DNA of 9,875 nucleotides from Bacteroidales bacterium (lineage in GTDB: Bacteria; Bacteroidota; Bacteroidia; Bacteroidales; WCHB1-69), in the NCBI GenBank assembly GCA_031257735.1, contig JAIROC010000352.1, positions 1 through 9,875 on the forward strand. Reading direction: 5' to 3'. The notes beneath the pieces were generated by a model, which had not been told where the DNA came from, made no database searches, and saw nothing but the letters and a program-made list of their open reading frames with translations. Shown here in pieces: positions 1-6,143 of this stretch. The first letter of the stretch is position 1, and each line of letters begins with the position of its first letter. Made by a program: the position numbers and the translations under genes.

Positions 1-1
1 A

Positions 2-82
2 AAAAAAAAAATTGTATACATGGAACAAATAATGAAAGGTATAAGATACAATCCTGATTCAATATCTATTGAAGAAAACTAA
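2..82 (+). CDS. possible C-terminal end of a truncated upstream gene
   Basis: An open frame enters from the window edge and ends at a TAA at 80-82. It gives about 26 residues, ending in NPDSISIEEN. The only support is that the frame is open to the edge and that a strong + strand terminator lies about 30 bases beyond the stop, as expected for a gene end. The first residues come from a 12-base A run and say nothing. The fragment is too short to identify, and it could be a chance open frame in AT-rich DNA. Confidence 0.3.
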   Translation, partial: KKKIVYMEQIMKGIRYNPDSISIEEN

Positions 83-110
83 TATTTCAATGTAGTTTCA
101 GTCGAACCCA

Positions 111-160
111 ATGGCTATCGAAGAGATGAAAATCTTTTTTCGATAGCCATTTTTCTTTCT
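111..160 (+). terminator. intrinsic terminator
   Basis: A perfect 12-bp stem pairs 111-122 (ATGGCTATCGAA) with 139-150 (TTCGATAGCCAT). It is followed at once by a T-rich tract at 149-164. The T tract lies only on the 3' side for + strand transcription, so it would end a transcript entering from the left edge. The 16-base loop is long but can pair further through A-T and G-T pairs. Confidence 0.75.
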
Positions 161-249
161 TTTTGGCAGAAAATAAAGCAATAAAATATATGTTTTCTCG
201 CCAAAAATCAATATCCCGCTACGCTATATGGAATTTTTCCTGTTTTAAA

Positions 250-627
250 CATGCAACTTGCTATTTTAAATATGCAACTTGCTATTTTGAATATGCAACT
301 TGCTATTTTAAACATGCAACTTGCTATTTTGAATATGCAAATTCCTATTTTGGATATGCAAATTCCTATTTTGAATATGCAACTTGCTATTTTAAAATAG
401 AAAATTGCTATATTGAACAGGAATATACTATATCAAATAGAGAAATTTTCCTATATAATATAGGAATTTTCCTATATTATATAGGAAATTGGATATATTA
501 TATAGAAAGTTCGATATATTAAATAGGAAGTTGGATATATTGTATAGGAAGTTGGATATATTAAATAGGAAGTTAGATATATTAAACAGGAAATCAGATA
601 TATTAAACAGGAAGTCTGATATATTCC
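250..627. repeat. AT-rich tandem array, 18 units of exactly 21 bp
   Basis: Eighteen consecutive units start at 250, 271, 292 and so on to 607, with no insertion or deletion between them. A degenerate unit may precede at 229-249. Units in the left part carry the core GCAACTTGCTATTTT. Units in the right part carry GGAAGTTGGATATATT. The change occurs through AT-rich intermediate units at about 397-480. The reverse complement of a left unit matches a right unit at about 16 of 21 positions, so the two parts are roughly inverted copies. Several frames stay open because 21 is a multiple of three; the resulting heptad-like translations are probably artefacts. A 21-bp period equals two turns of B-form DNA, so the A/T tracts are helically phased and the segment may be intrinsically curved (inference). 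Confidence 0.9.
447..488. repeat. perfect 42-bp palindrome near the array centre
   Basis: The 20-bp arm at 447-466 is the exact reverse complement of 469-488, separated by TT at 467-468. The inner part reads ATAGGAATTTTCCTAT. It lies where the 21-bp units change orientation, close to the array midpoint. It is nearly all A/T, so it could extrude as a cruciform or bind a symmetric protein. There is no T tract suggesting a terminator beyond its own base composition. Confidence 0.85.
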
Positions 628-859
628 CATTGTGTGATGCGTAAATTATAAGTATTTTATTTATTGAGATTATAAAATAAGAGATGAAAAATGTCGAAGT
701 CAGAAGAAAAAATAGACGTGCGAAAAAAAATAATAGACAATCGAAGAAAAATAGACAGTACAAATTATTTATTAACAGACTATTTTGCATGGGTAATAGG
801 GAAACCAGCATGAGCCTTCAGAACAATTTGGGCATAACAATAAAAAAACAATAATACTA
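628..859. other. AT-rich spacer between array and promoter
   Basis: No recognisable gene is present apart from one weak small open frame listed separately. A short motif, A-rich sequence ending in TAGAC, occurs three times (TAGAC at 713-717, 734-738 and 752-756). The spacings are 21 and 18 bases, so these may be decayed relatives of the array's 21-bp spacing. Confidence 0.5.
684..854 (+). CDS. weak small ORF, 56 aa, lysine/arginine/asparagine-rich
   Basis: An ATG at 684 opens 56 codons to a TAA at 852-854. The N-terminal half is very basic (for example RRKNRRAKKNNRQSKKNRQ), which is what A-rich DNA encodes by chance. No domain, signal peptide or membrane segment is seen. It follows a purine-rich TAAGAG stretch and ends just upstream of the glycosyltransferase promoter. 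It is listed only because it is the longest uninterrupted + strand frame in this spacer; chance is the more likely explanation. Confidence 0.12.
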   Translation: MKNVEVRRKNRRAKKNNRQSKKNRQYKLFINRLFCMGNRETSMSLQNNLGITIKKQ

Positions 860-894
860 TTTGAACAATATCTTATAATTTTTTGCTATCTTTG
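860..894 (+). promoter_or_regulatory. Bacteroidetes-type promoter for the glycosyltransferase
   Basis: TATCTTTG at 887-894 is a perfect match to the Bacteroidetes -7 consensus TAnnTTTG. A TTTG at 860-863 may be the -33 element, with a spacer of 23 bases, slightly long. Transcription would begin near 900, leaving an untranslated leader of about 85 bases before the ATG at 986. Confidence 0.65.
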
Positions 895-985
895 CCGTTC
901 AGTTTGCTTTGCATACTTTTTCATTTAAAACATAAAATATATAATTCGTTTTTACAACTAATAACTTTATAATGAGATTAATGAT

Positions 986-2221
986 ATGAATATACTGTAT
1001 CTTACAAGTGAAGGATTGACAGAACCTATTGGGTACTCTCAGATTTTACCCTTTCTATGCAATTTGGCAAAGAGAGGCGTACATATACATATATTGTCTC
1101 TTGAAGATGATCACATGTATAAAAAAGGGAAAAAACGTATAGAAGATATTGTAAATAATGCGGGTATTGAATGGAGTGTTGTAGTAGAAGATACCTATAA
1201 AATTCCGCTTATTTCCTTTTTTCGTAACCAGAACAGGTTGAAATCAAAGGCTTCCAAACTGTGTAAAATGAGGTCGTTTGACATCGTTCATGGACGCAGT
1301 TATTTAGTGGCGAATATTGGTTTGTATTTGAAAAAACATTACCAAACAAAACTCCTTTTTGACATGCGTTTGTTTTATGCAGATGATAAAATAGATACCC
1401 TTGTTTGGAAAATGGGAAATCCTCTCTATCGCATGATGTATCTATATTTTAAAAATAAGGAACAAAAGTTATTCAACTTGTCAGATTATATTGTAACAAA
1501 AACAGAAACAAGTAAAAATATTCTCATACAAGATTATCATGTTCAAATTCCTGTATCGGTTATTCCTTCCTGTGTTGATTTTAATCTTTTTAATCGAGAA
1601 GCTATTACAGTAGAAGAACAGGAGTCCATTAGAAAACAATTGGGCGTCACAAAAGATGATTTTATTATTTCCTATATCGGTTCATTAGGAAATTGTTATA
1701 TGTTAAATGAGATGATGAGTTTTGTAAGCGAGTTGATAAAAGTAAAACCTCAAACCAAATTCTTAATCATCACACCTGATTCGGAAGATATTGTTATCGC
1801 TTCTGCAAAAAAATATGGAGTTGATTTACAAAAAATTATTATAGAATTTGTCATGCGAAATCAAATGCCGCTATATATCTCAATAATGGATGTTTCCATC
1901 TTTTTTATACGTCCTGTTTTCTCAAAAAAGGCTTCATCACCGAAAAAAATGGGGGAAGTACTTAGTTTGGGTATTCCTATTATCACCAATAAGGGTGTAG
2001 GAGATGTAAATGCAATTGTGAAAAATGGAACGTTTGGTTTGCTCATTGAGGATTTTTCTACAAAATCCTATCAACAGGCTATTTCTCAATTGGACAACTT
2101 GCTCAAAACAACTTCTTCTCTTTGCTCCGATACAGCAAAATCTTATTTCTCCCTAGAAAAAGGTGCAAATGAATATGCAAGAATCTATGAACAATTGAAA
2201 ACTTCATTAATTGAAAATTGA
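986..2221 (+). CDS. GT4-family glycosyltransferase
   Basis: This 411-aa cytoplasmic or membrane-associated enzyme probably transfers a sugar from a nucleotide-sugar donor during cell-surface glycan synthesis. It has the two Rossmann-like domains of GT-B enzymes. The N-terminal domain has the loop GLTEPIGYSQILPFL (residues 10-24), DIVHGRSYL near 99 and LLFDMRLFYADD near 123, a pattern I associate with Bacteroidetes GT4 enzymes. The C-terminal domain begins near FIISYIGSLG. It carries SSPKKMGEVLSLGIPIITN (about 317-335), with E324 in the place of a conserved donor-binding glutamate, followed by GVGDV. The usual first glutamate of the EX7E motif is replaced by the SPKK stretch, as in this subgroup. 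The full length suggests an intact gene. Donor and acceptor cannot be read from the sequence. It stands alone behind its own promoter, with no other glycan genes in view. Confidence 0.88.
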   Translation: MNILYLTSEGLTEPIGYSQILPFLCNLAKRGVHIHILSLEDDHMYKKGKKRIEDIVNNAGIEWSVVVEDTYKIPLISFFRNQNRLKSKASKLCKMRSFDIVHGRSYLVANIGLYLKKHYQTKLLFDMRLFYADDKIDTLVWKMGNPLYRMMYLYFKNKEQKLFNLSDYIVTKTETSKNILIQDYHVQIPVSVIPSCVDFNLFNREAITVEEQESIRKQLGVTKDDFIISYIGSLGNCYMLNEMMSFVSELIKVKPQTKFLIITPDSEDIVIASAKKYGVDLQKIIIEFVMRNQMPLYISIMDVSIFFIRPVFSKKASSPKKMGEVLSLGIPIITNKGVGDVNAIVKNGTFGLLIEDFSTKSYQQAISQLDNLLKTTSSLCSDTAKSYFSLEKGANEYARIYEQLKTSLIEN

Positions 2222-2238
2222 AAATTTTCAATTAATGA
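2204..2238. repeat. 16-bp hairpin spanning the glycosyltransferase stop codon
   Basis: Positions 2204-2219 pair perfectly with 2223-2238 around a 3-base loop. The left arm contains the last codons of the glycosyltransferase and the loop contains most of the stop codon. The stem is AT-rich (TTAATTGAAAATT core) and no T tract follows, so it is not a classic intrinsic terminator. It could protect the mRNA 3' end or be one end of an inserted repeat. Confidence 0.75.
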
Positions 2239-2473
2239 CGGGGCTTAGTTTTTAGGTCGTTACGTTACATAGAGCAACGCCCTGTGCTATAGATTTCGGG
2301 CTTTCAGCCCTTTGCTGTTCACATAAAATTACGACGAGAGGAGTATATTTAGATAGATGAATATGTGTAAAATGAATAATCTCGTTATTGGTAGACTTAG
2401 GACGGAGAGTTCTGTTGTCGTAAGCTAAAGCATACAATTAATTCGGACAGACTCCAATTAGAAAAATTTCATG
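2239..2473. other. intergenic region with short hairpins, possible dispersed repeat
   Basis: No gene is seen. Two small stems occur: ATAGAGCA (2269-2276) with TGCTAT (2285-2290), and GGGCT (2298-2302) with AGCCC (2306-2310) around a 3-base loop. This part is richer in G+C than its surroundings and resembles non-coding repeat sequences I associate with Bacteroidales intergenic regions, but only one copy is visible here. The rest, 2330-2473, is featureless apart from the short motif at 2441-2460 that recurs after the Fic gene. Confidence 0.35.
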
Positions 2474-2481
2474 TACCTTTG
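2474..2481 (+). promoter_or_regulatory. Bacteroidetes -7 promoter element for the Fic gene
   Basis: TACCTTTG matches the TAnnTTTG consensus and is followed by CA, as is common for these promoters. No good TTG-type -33 element is seen at the usual distance. It lies about 90 bases before the Fic start. Confidence 0.5.
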
Positions 2482-2572
2482 CACAGCATTAATAACTTAC
2501 AAACAATATCGGTTATGTTGTATCCGTATATAGACGAAACAGTTTAATAGGTTAAAAATTAAAATAATAAAT

Positions 2573-3337
2573 ATGAATAAAGACAATATAAATAAACTTG
2601 AAAAACTTGTTACCGATTACCTGTATAAAATACAGGGACAAATAGATATGGAAAAATTTACTTATTATGCTATTTCCTATCATTCGACAGTGATAGAGGG
2701 TTGTACGCTTACAGAAGGAGAAGTTTATAACTTGCTCGACCTTGATATTCCTGCCAAAAATAAGCCCTTTACCGAACAACAAATGGTAATAGACCACCAT
2801 AAAGCGCTTATTTATACGCTTAATGTAGCAAAGCAAAAACAACTGCTTACCGAGAATTTTATTAGAGAAATCGGCGGTATGGTTGTCAAAAACACAGGAA
2901 GTATTTACAACACAGCTTTAGGTAGTTTTGACTCCACAAAGGGAGATTACAGACTTGTAAACGTTCACGCAGGAGCACATTATTTTCCAAACTATACAAA
3001 AGTCCCTATCCTTATGAAATCTTTGGTAGAGGATGTGAATAGAAAACTTATCAAGCAAACAACTTTCGAGGAAAAATGTGAATTGGCTTTTGAGGCGCAT
3101 TTCCTTTTTGTAAGCATACACCCCTTTGCAGATGGCAATGGCAGAACAAGTCGCCTGCTTATGAATTATATTTTGTCAATGTTGGACTTACCGATATTTT
3201 ATGTATTCAAAAACAATCGTATATCATATATTCAAGCATTGGAACGCGCAAGAAAAACAAACAACAACAACATCTTTTACAACTTTATGTTCCGACAATA
3301 TCAGAAATTCATTGAAAAAGAAATAAAGACAGTTTGA
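2573..3337 (+). CDS. Fic family protein, self-inhibited (class II-like)
   Basis: The 254-aa protein carries the canonical Fic motif HPFADGNGRTSR at residues 183-194. H183 is the expected catalytic base, D187 the Mg-binding acid, and the GNGR loop binds the nucleotide phosphates. Fic enzymes usually transfer AMP from ATP to a hydroxyl group on a target protein. Near the N-terminus STVIEG (38-43) fits the inhibitory motif [S/T]xxxE[G/N]. E42 would block productive ATP binding, so the protein resembles class II Fic enzymes, which carry their own inhibitor and need no separate antitoxin. Consistently, no antitoxin gene lies next to it. The segment before the motif contains a beta-hairpin flap-like region (about 110-140). 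Length is normal for a compact Fic protein without a C-terminal winged helix. The target is unknown. The gene appears monocistronic. Imperfect short repeats flank it, hinting at insertion. Confidence 0.9.
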   Translation: MNKDNINKLEKLVTDYLYKIQGQIDMEKFTYYAISYHSTVIEGCTLTEGEVYNLLDLDIPAKNKPFTEQQMVIDHHKALIYTLNVAKQKQLLTENFIREIGGMVVKNTGSIYNTALGSFDSTKGDYRLVNVHAGAHYFPNYTKVPILMKSLVEDVNRKLIKQTTFEEKCELAFEAHFLFVSIHPFADGNGRTSRLLMNYILSMLDLPIFYVFKNNRISYIQALERARKTNNNNIFYNFMFRQYQKFIEKEIKTV

Positions 3338-3489
3338 AATATTAGACAGCCCCAATCAAAAAAAAATCATTATCCCATATTTGTGGATAAACGAAAAGAC
3401 TTTATGTTGCCAAGAGTTACAATCAATTAATAATTAGTGTCTGTCTATAAAGTATAAAAAAGTAATCATCAACGCCGTCCAAACAACGC
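3338..3489. other. intergenic region after the Fic gene with short repeats
   Basis: No gene is present. ATTAGACAGCCCCAAT at 3341-3356 resembles ATTCGGACAGACTCCAAT at 2441-2458 as an imperfect direct repeat. TAATTAGTGTCTGTCT at 3431-3446 matches 2445-2460 as an inverted repeat at 13 of 16 positions. No clear terminator follows the Fic stop codon. Confidence 0.4.
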
Positions 3490-3619
3490 CGTCATTGGTA
3501 GCGCAGCGAAGCGCCCGTAAGAGCAGCGGAGCTAATCCCTACCCAAAAACGCATTGATTGTTACAGATTAGCTCCGCTGCTCTTACGGGCGCCACGTCGC
3601 TGCGCTCCTACCAATGACG
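3490..3619. repeat. 130-bp long palindromic element
   Basis: Three stem blocks pair in order: 3490-3500 with 3609-3619 (11 bp), 3501-3509 with 3597-3605 (9 bp) and 3511-3537 with 3566-3592 (27 bp perfect), around a 28-base loop at 3538-3565. Interruptions are a 3-base bulge at 3606-3608 and a small internal loop. Arms are GC-rich compared with the surroundings. The left arm contains AGAGCAGCGGAGCTAAT, which recurs in the 44-bp repeats at 9460-9547, so this belongs to a repeat family. No transposase is present; a non-autonomous (MITE-like or REP-like) element is the likeliest type. Transcribed, it would form a very stable hairpin between the Fic gene and the operon. Confidence 0.85.
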
Positions 3620-3718
3620 ATCTCTGCTGTTACAAAAATACTTTTCACACAACCTCCTTCGTGCCTTCGCGCTTTCATCTTTTAATTCTTATCTGACTTA
3701 TCATTCAGTTTTTTTTGT

Positions 3719-3726
3719 TATCTTTG
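3719..3726 (+). promoter_or_regulatory. Bacteroidetes -7 promoter element for the six-gene operon
   Basis: TATCTTTG is a perfect TAnnTTTG match, followed by CAG as in many Bacteroidetes promoters. A -33 element is not obvious. It lies about 95 bases before the radical SAM start and is the only convincing promoter-like site seen for the genes up to 9455. Confidence 0.6.
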
Positions 3727-3819
3727 CAGCCGATCTGATAAAAAAAGATGAAATTTATTTCACATGACAAATAGCGCGTTTCTTTTTGTTCGGATTATAT
3801 ATTGAAGAATAACCGTATA

Positions 3820-5103
3820 ATGATAAAGTTTAAACTAATTTATCCAAAGTGGAAGAAGTTGCCCGGACAGACAACTTTTAATTTACCGCCACACGGACCT
3901 GTGGTATTTGCGGCAGCATTGCCTGATTATGTCGATATTTCCTTTACAGATGAAAATGTAGAGGATATTAATTATGATGAAGAATGTGATTTGGTTGGTA
4001 TTTCCATGATGCTTAGTACACAGGTAAAAAGAGGCTGGACTATTGCTCAAGAATTTCGTAAGAGAGGGAAACAGGTGATATTTGGAGGTATTTCTACCAT
4101 GTTACATGCAGAAGAAACACTGTTATATGGCGATGCTGTTTTCTTGGGAGAGGCGGAAGGTCGTATGGAAGACGTAATCAATGACTGGAAAAAAGGCGAG
4201 TTAAAAAAAGTATACAATTTCATGAACACTCATCCCGAAGTTACATTGGTTGGTCCTGCACGGAGAGATTTGTACAAAAGAGACTTATATAACCATAAAG
4301 GCGTTCAGATGGTAGATTTGTTTCATGCTTCACGTGGCTGTCGATTTAGTTGTTACCCTTGTGCTGTATCTTATTTGGGCGGAAGAAGTTTTCGTCCGCG
4401 TCCCGTAAAAAAGGCAATAGAAGAATTGGAAACCATAGACAATAATCGTTTGTTTATCGTAGACAATTCATTGGCACAAGATAAAAAATGGGAAGAAGAA
4501 CTCTTTACGGCAATGATACCTTTAAAAAAGCAATGGATAAGTCACACCATTGACGATGATCCTAAAATATTGAATTTGGCGGCACAGTCGGGAGCATGGT
4601 ATGTTTATCAAGCCGTATTTGATACTTCCGATTACATCAAAGAACGTATCAAACGTTATCATGATCATGGTATTGGCGTCGAAGGAACTATTTTGTTGGG
4701 ACTGGACAATCAAACGGAAGATGATATTTTACATCTGATAGATTTTCTATTGGAAATAAATCTGGATTTGGCAGAATTTACTGTACTTTCTCCGTTTCCG
4801 CACACAAAAGCATACGACGATTTGGTACGTCAAAATAGAATATTCGACCATGATTGGGATCACTATAACGCTGGACAAGTGGTTTATTATCCCAAAAACA
4901 TGACCCCCGAACGATTGCAGGAATTGTACGATTACGCATGGGAAATTTTTTATAAGGACGAAAGTCAGGAAGAGAAAATGTTTAAACTTTTCACAACCGT
5001 TATGCTGCGTGAAATGGAAAAAGGAACATATACCCCAAGAAAAAGAGAACTTGTTAACAAGAGTTTCGGGAAAGATGTTGTACGAAATCTTGCCATTAAG
5101 TAA
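3820..5103 (+). CDS. B12-binding-type radical SAM enzyme
   Basis: The N-terminal part (to about residue 135) looks like a cobalamin-binding Rossmann domain. It has DLVGIS near 57, a GGISTMLHAEE segment near 89 and FLGEAEG near 108. No DxHxxG motif is seen, as in many radical SAM enzymes of this class. The central radical SAM domain carries the CxxxCxxC cluster motif in RGCRFSCYPC, with C174, C178 and C181 expected to bind a 4Fe-4S cluster. Such enzymes generate a 5'-deoxyadenosyl radical and often methylate or cyclise unactivated carbons; the substrate is unknown. I chose the ATG at 3820 (427 aa), which begins MIKFKLIYPKW. An in-frame TTG at 3802 would add six residues but is a poor start for this phylum. 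It is the first gene of a tight + strand run, 8 bases before the next gene. Domain assignment is strong; reaction is not known. Confidence 0.88.
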   Translation: MIKFKLIYPKWKKLPGQTTFNLPPHGPVVFAAALPDYVDISFTDENVEDINYDEECDLVGISMMLSTQVKRGWTIAQEFRKRGKQVIFGGISTMLHAEETLLYGDAVFLGEAEGRMEDVINDWKKGELKKVYNFMNTHPEVTLVGPARRDLYKRDLYNHKGVQMVDLFHASRGCRFSCYPCAVSYLGGRSFRPRPVKKAIEELETIDNNRLFIVDNSLAQDKKWEEELFTAMIPLKKQWISHTIDDDPKILNLAAQSGAWYVYQAVFDTSDYIKERIKRYHDHGIGVEGTILLGLDNQTEDDILHLIDFLLEINLDLAEFTVLSPFPHTKAYDDLVRQNRIFDHDWDHYNAGQVVYYPKNMTPERLQELYDYAWEIFYKDESQEEKMFKLFTTVMLREMEKGTYTPRKRELVNKSFGKDVVRNLAIK

Positions 5104-5111
5104 TTTGTAAT

Positions 5112-5486
5112 ATGAAAACATCGTTAAAAGAAATTGTTGATATTTTTGATTTTAAAGGCTTGTGGGATGTTCATTCCAGATGTGGATTAAGGATTATGCA
5201 AAAGAATGACAAATATATTGTTATTGTTTCGGAATTGTATCAGGATAATCCGGGAACATCTGTTACGCAGGCAACCTCTTCATTGGCAAAACAAATATGC
5301 GAAGCCTATAATCTTCCCCAAGAAAAAATTGTATACATTGAACATAATCCTGACATGAATTCCAAATTATCGTTTTATGATGAGGAATTTTATTTGGTAA
5401 CATTCAATATGGATCATGGCGACTTTAGTAGTCCGCAATGGCGGCAATTGACAACAGATGAAGTGAAAAATTTTTTTAACAAATAA
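5112..5486 (+). CDS. unrecognised 124-aa cytoplasmic protein
   Basis: I do not recognise this family. The protein is soluble-looking, with no signal peptide or membrane segment. Visible features are DIFDFKGLWDVHSRCGLRI near the start, a hydrophobic strand YIVIVSELY at about 36-44, a DNPGTSVTQATSSLA stretch that looks like a helix cap, and YIEHNPDMNSKLSFYDEEF around 76-94. The mix of strands and helices suggests one small alpha/beta domain. A single cysteine (C24) near the N-terminus and another at about 63 are present but form no metal-binding pattern. It starts only 8 bases after the radical SAM gene, so it is probably co-translated and may be a partner of that enzyme (inference). Confidence 0.75.
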   Translation: MKTSLKEIVDIFDFKGLWDVHSRCGLRIMQKNDKYIVIVSELYQDNPGTSVTQATSSLAKQICEAYNLPQEKIVYIEHNPDMNSKLSFYDEEFYLVTFNMDHGDFSSPQWRQLTTDEVKNFFNK

Positions 5487-5522
5487 ATAACTATATATTT
5501 TATTAACCAATACAAAAAGAAA

Positions 5523-6125
5523 ATGAGAAAAAAATTATTAGTGGCAATATGCCTGTGTGTATCAATGAGCATGGTTAGCGCTCAAAAAGTAACGGAAGGT
5601 TCTTTGGCTTTCTTAAAAGGAGTAGAAGAACTGCATTTTAATTTTGACTATAAAGGTATGATGATTAAAAAGCAGACAGAACAACAATATGTAGCCGAAC
5701 AAGTCCGAGAGAAAAACAAAGACAAAAAAGGGGAAGGAGATGAATGGAAAACTGCATGGGAAACATCCGATAGAGAATATATTCAGGAAGTATTTCTTAA
5801 GGATTACAACGCAGAAATTGCAGGAATAGGTCCTGAAGGCGGTGATTTTCCTAATGCAAATTATGTAGCTACTGTAAAAACAATCTGGTTAGACCCCGGA
5901 TATATGGCAGGTCCTGTGACAAAAATTTCAACCGTTACAGTAGAAGTTACAATAACAAAAAAAGGTTCATCCAAAGTATTGGCAAAGGTACTTATCAAAA
6001 AAGCAAAAGGAAACTATTACGATATGGCGAATACATACAGTACGGATGCTCGTCGGATAGGCAGTTCTTATGGTGAAGCAGGGGAAAAAATAGGCAAAGC
6101 CATAGCCAAAATAATCAACAAATAA
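5523..6125 (+). CDS. secreted protein of unknown function, 200 aa
   Basis: The N-terminus is a clear Sec signal peptide: MRKK, a hydrophobic stretch, and a likely signal peptidase I site after VSA at about residue 20. There is no lipobox cysteine, so the mature protein is probably periplasmic. The mature part has an acidic and lysine-rich middle (about residues 60-85), then likely strands (ISTVTVEVTITKKG) and a C-terminal helix (GEAGEKIGKAIAKIINK). That layout, strands followed by a glycine-rich amphipathic helix, recalls DUF4410-like envelope proteins, but the resemblance is weak and no function follows. It sits 36 bases after the previous gene, the widest gap in the operon. No TAnnTTTG promoter is visible in the gap. 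Confidence 0.8.
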   Translation: MRKKLLVAICLCVSMSMVSAQKVTEGSLAFLKGVEELHFNFDYKGMMIKKQTEQQYVAEQVREKNKDKKGEGDEWKTAWETSDREYIQEVFLKDYNAEIAGIGPEGGDFPNANYVATVKTIWLDPGYMAGPVTKISTVTVEVTITKKGSSKVLAKVLIKKAKGNYYDMANTYSTDARRIGSSYGEAGEKIGKAIAKIINK

Positions 6126-6143
6126 TCTGGTTAGACTTTCTTT

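Noticed and set aside
163..522. 119-residue open frame on + strand with heptad-like repeats (CYFKHAT, CYFEYAT)
   Set aside because: It is the translation of the 21-bp array, which stays in frame because 21 is divisible by three. It has no start context, and residues follow base composition.
250..627. CRISPR array
   Set aside because: Units are contiguous 21-bp copies with no unique spacers and no cas genes nearby.
428..811. 127-residue open frame on - strand with repeats such as FLFNISN
   Set aside because: Same array read on the other strand, overlapping the first frame. Both being real is unlikely, and there is no promoter or domain.
2252..2437. 61-residue open frame on - strand
   Set aside because: Lies over the structured intergenic stretch with small hairpins. 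No recognisable domain; typical of frames produced by non-coding repeats.
2573..3337. Fic toxin of a two-gene toxin-antitoxin pair
   Set aside because: No small antitoxin gene adjoins it, and the inhibitory motif STVIEG is within the protein itself.
3490..3619. Intrinsic terminator of the Fic gene
   Set aside because: It lies 150 bases past the stop and has no T tract after the right arm, and its core recurs elsewhere. A repeat element explains it better, although it might still hinder transcription.
3802..3819. TTG start for the radical SAM enzyme, six residues longer
   Set aside because: The ATG at 3820 gives a natural beginning (MIKFKLIYPKW), and Bacteroidetes rarely use TTG. It cannot be fully excluded.
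4747..5121. 124-residue - strand open frame over the end of the radical SAM gene
   Set aside because: Shadow of a well-supported + strand gene; its residues show no domain.
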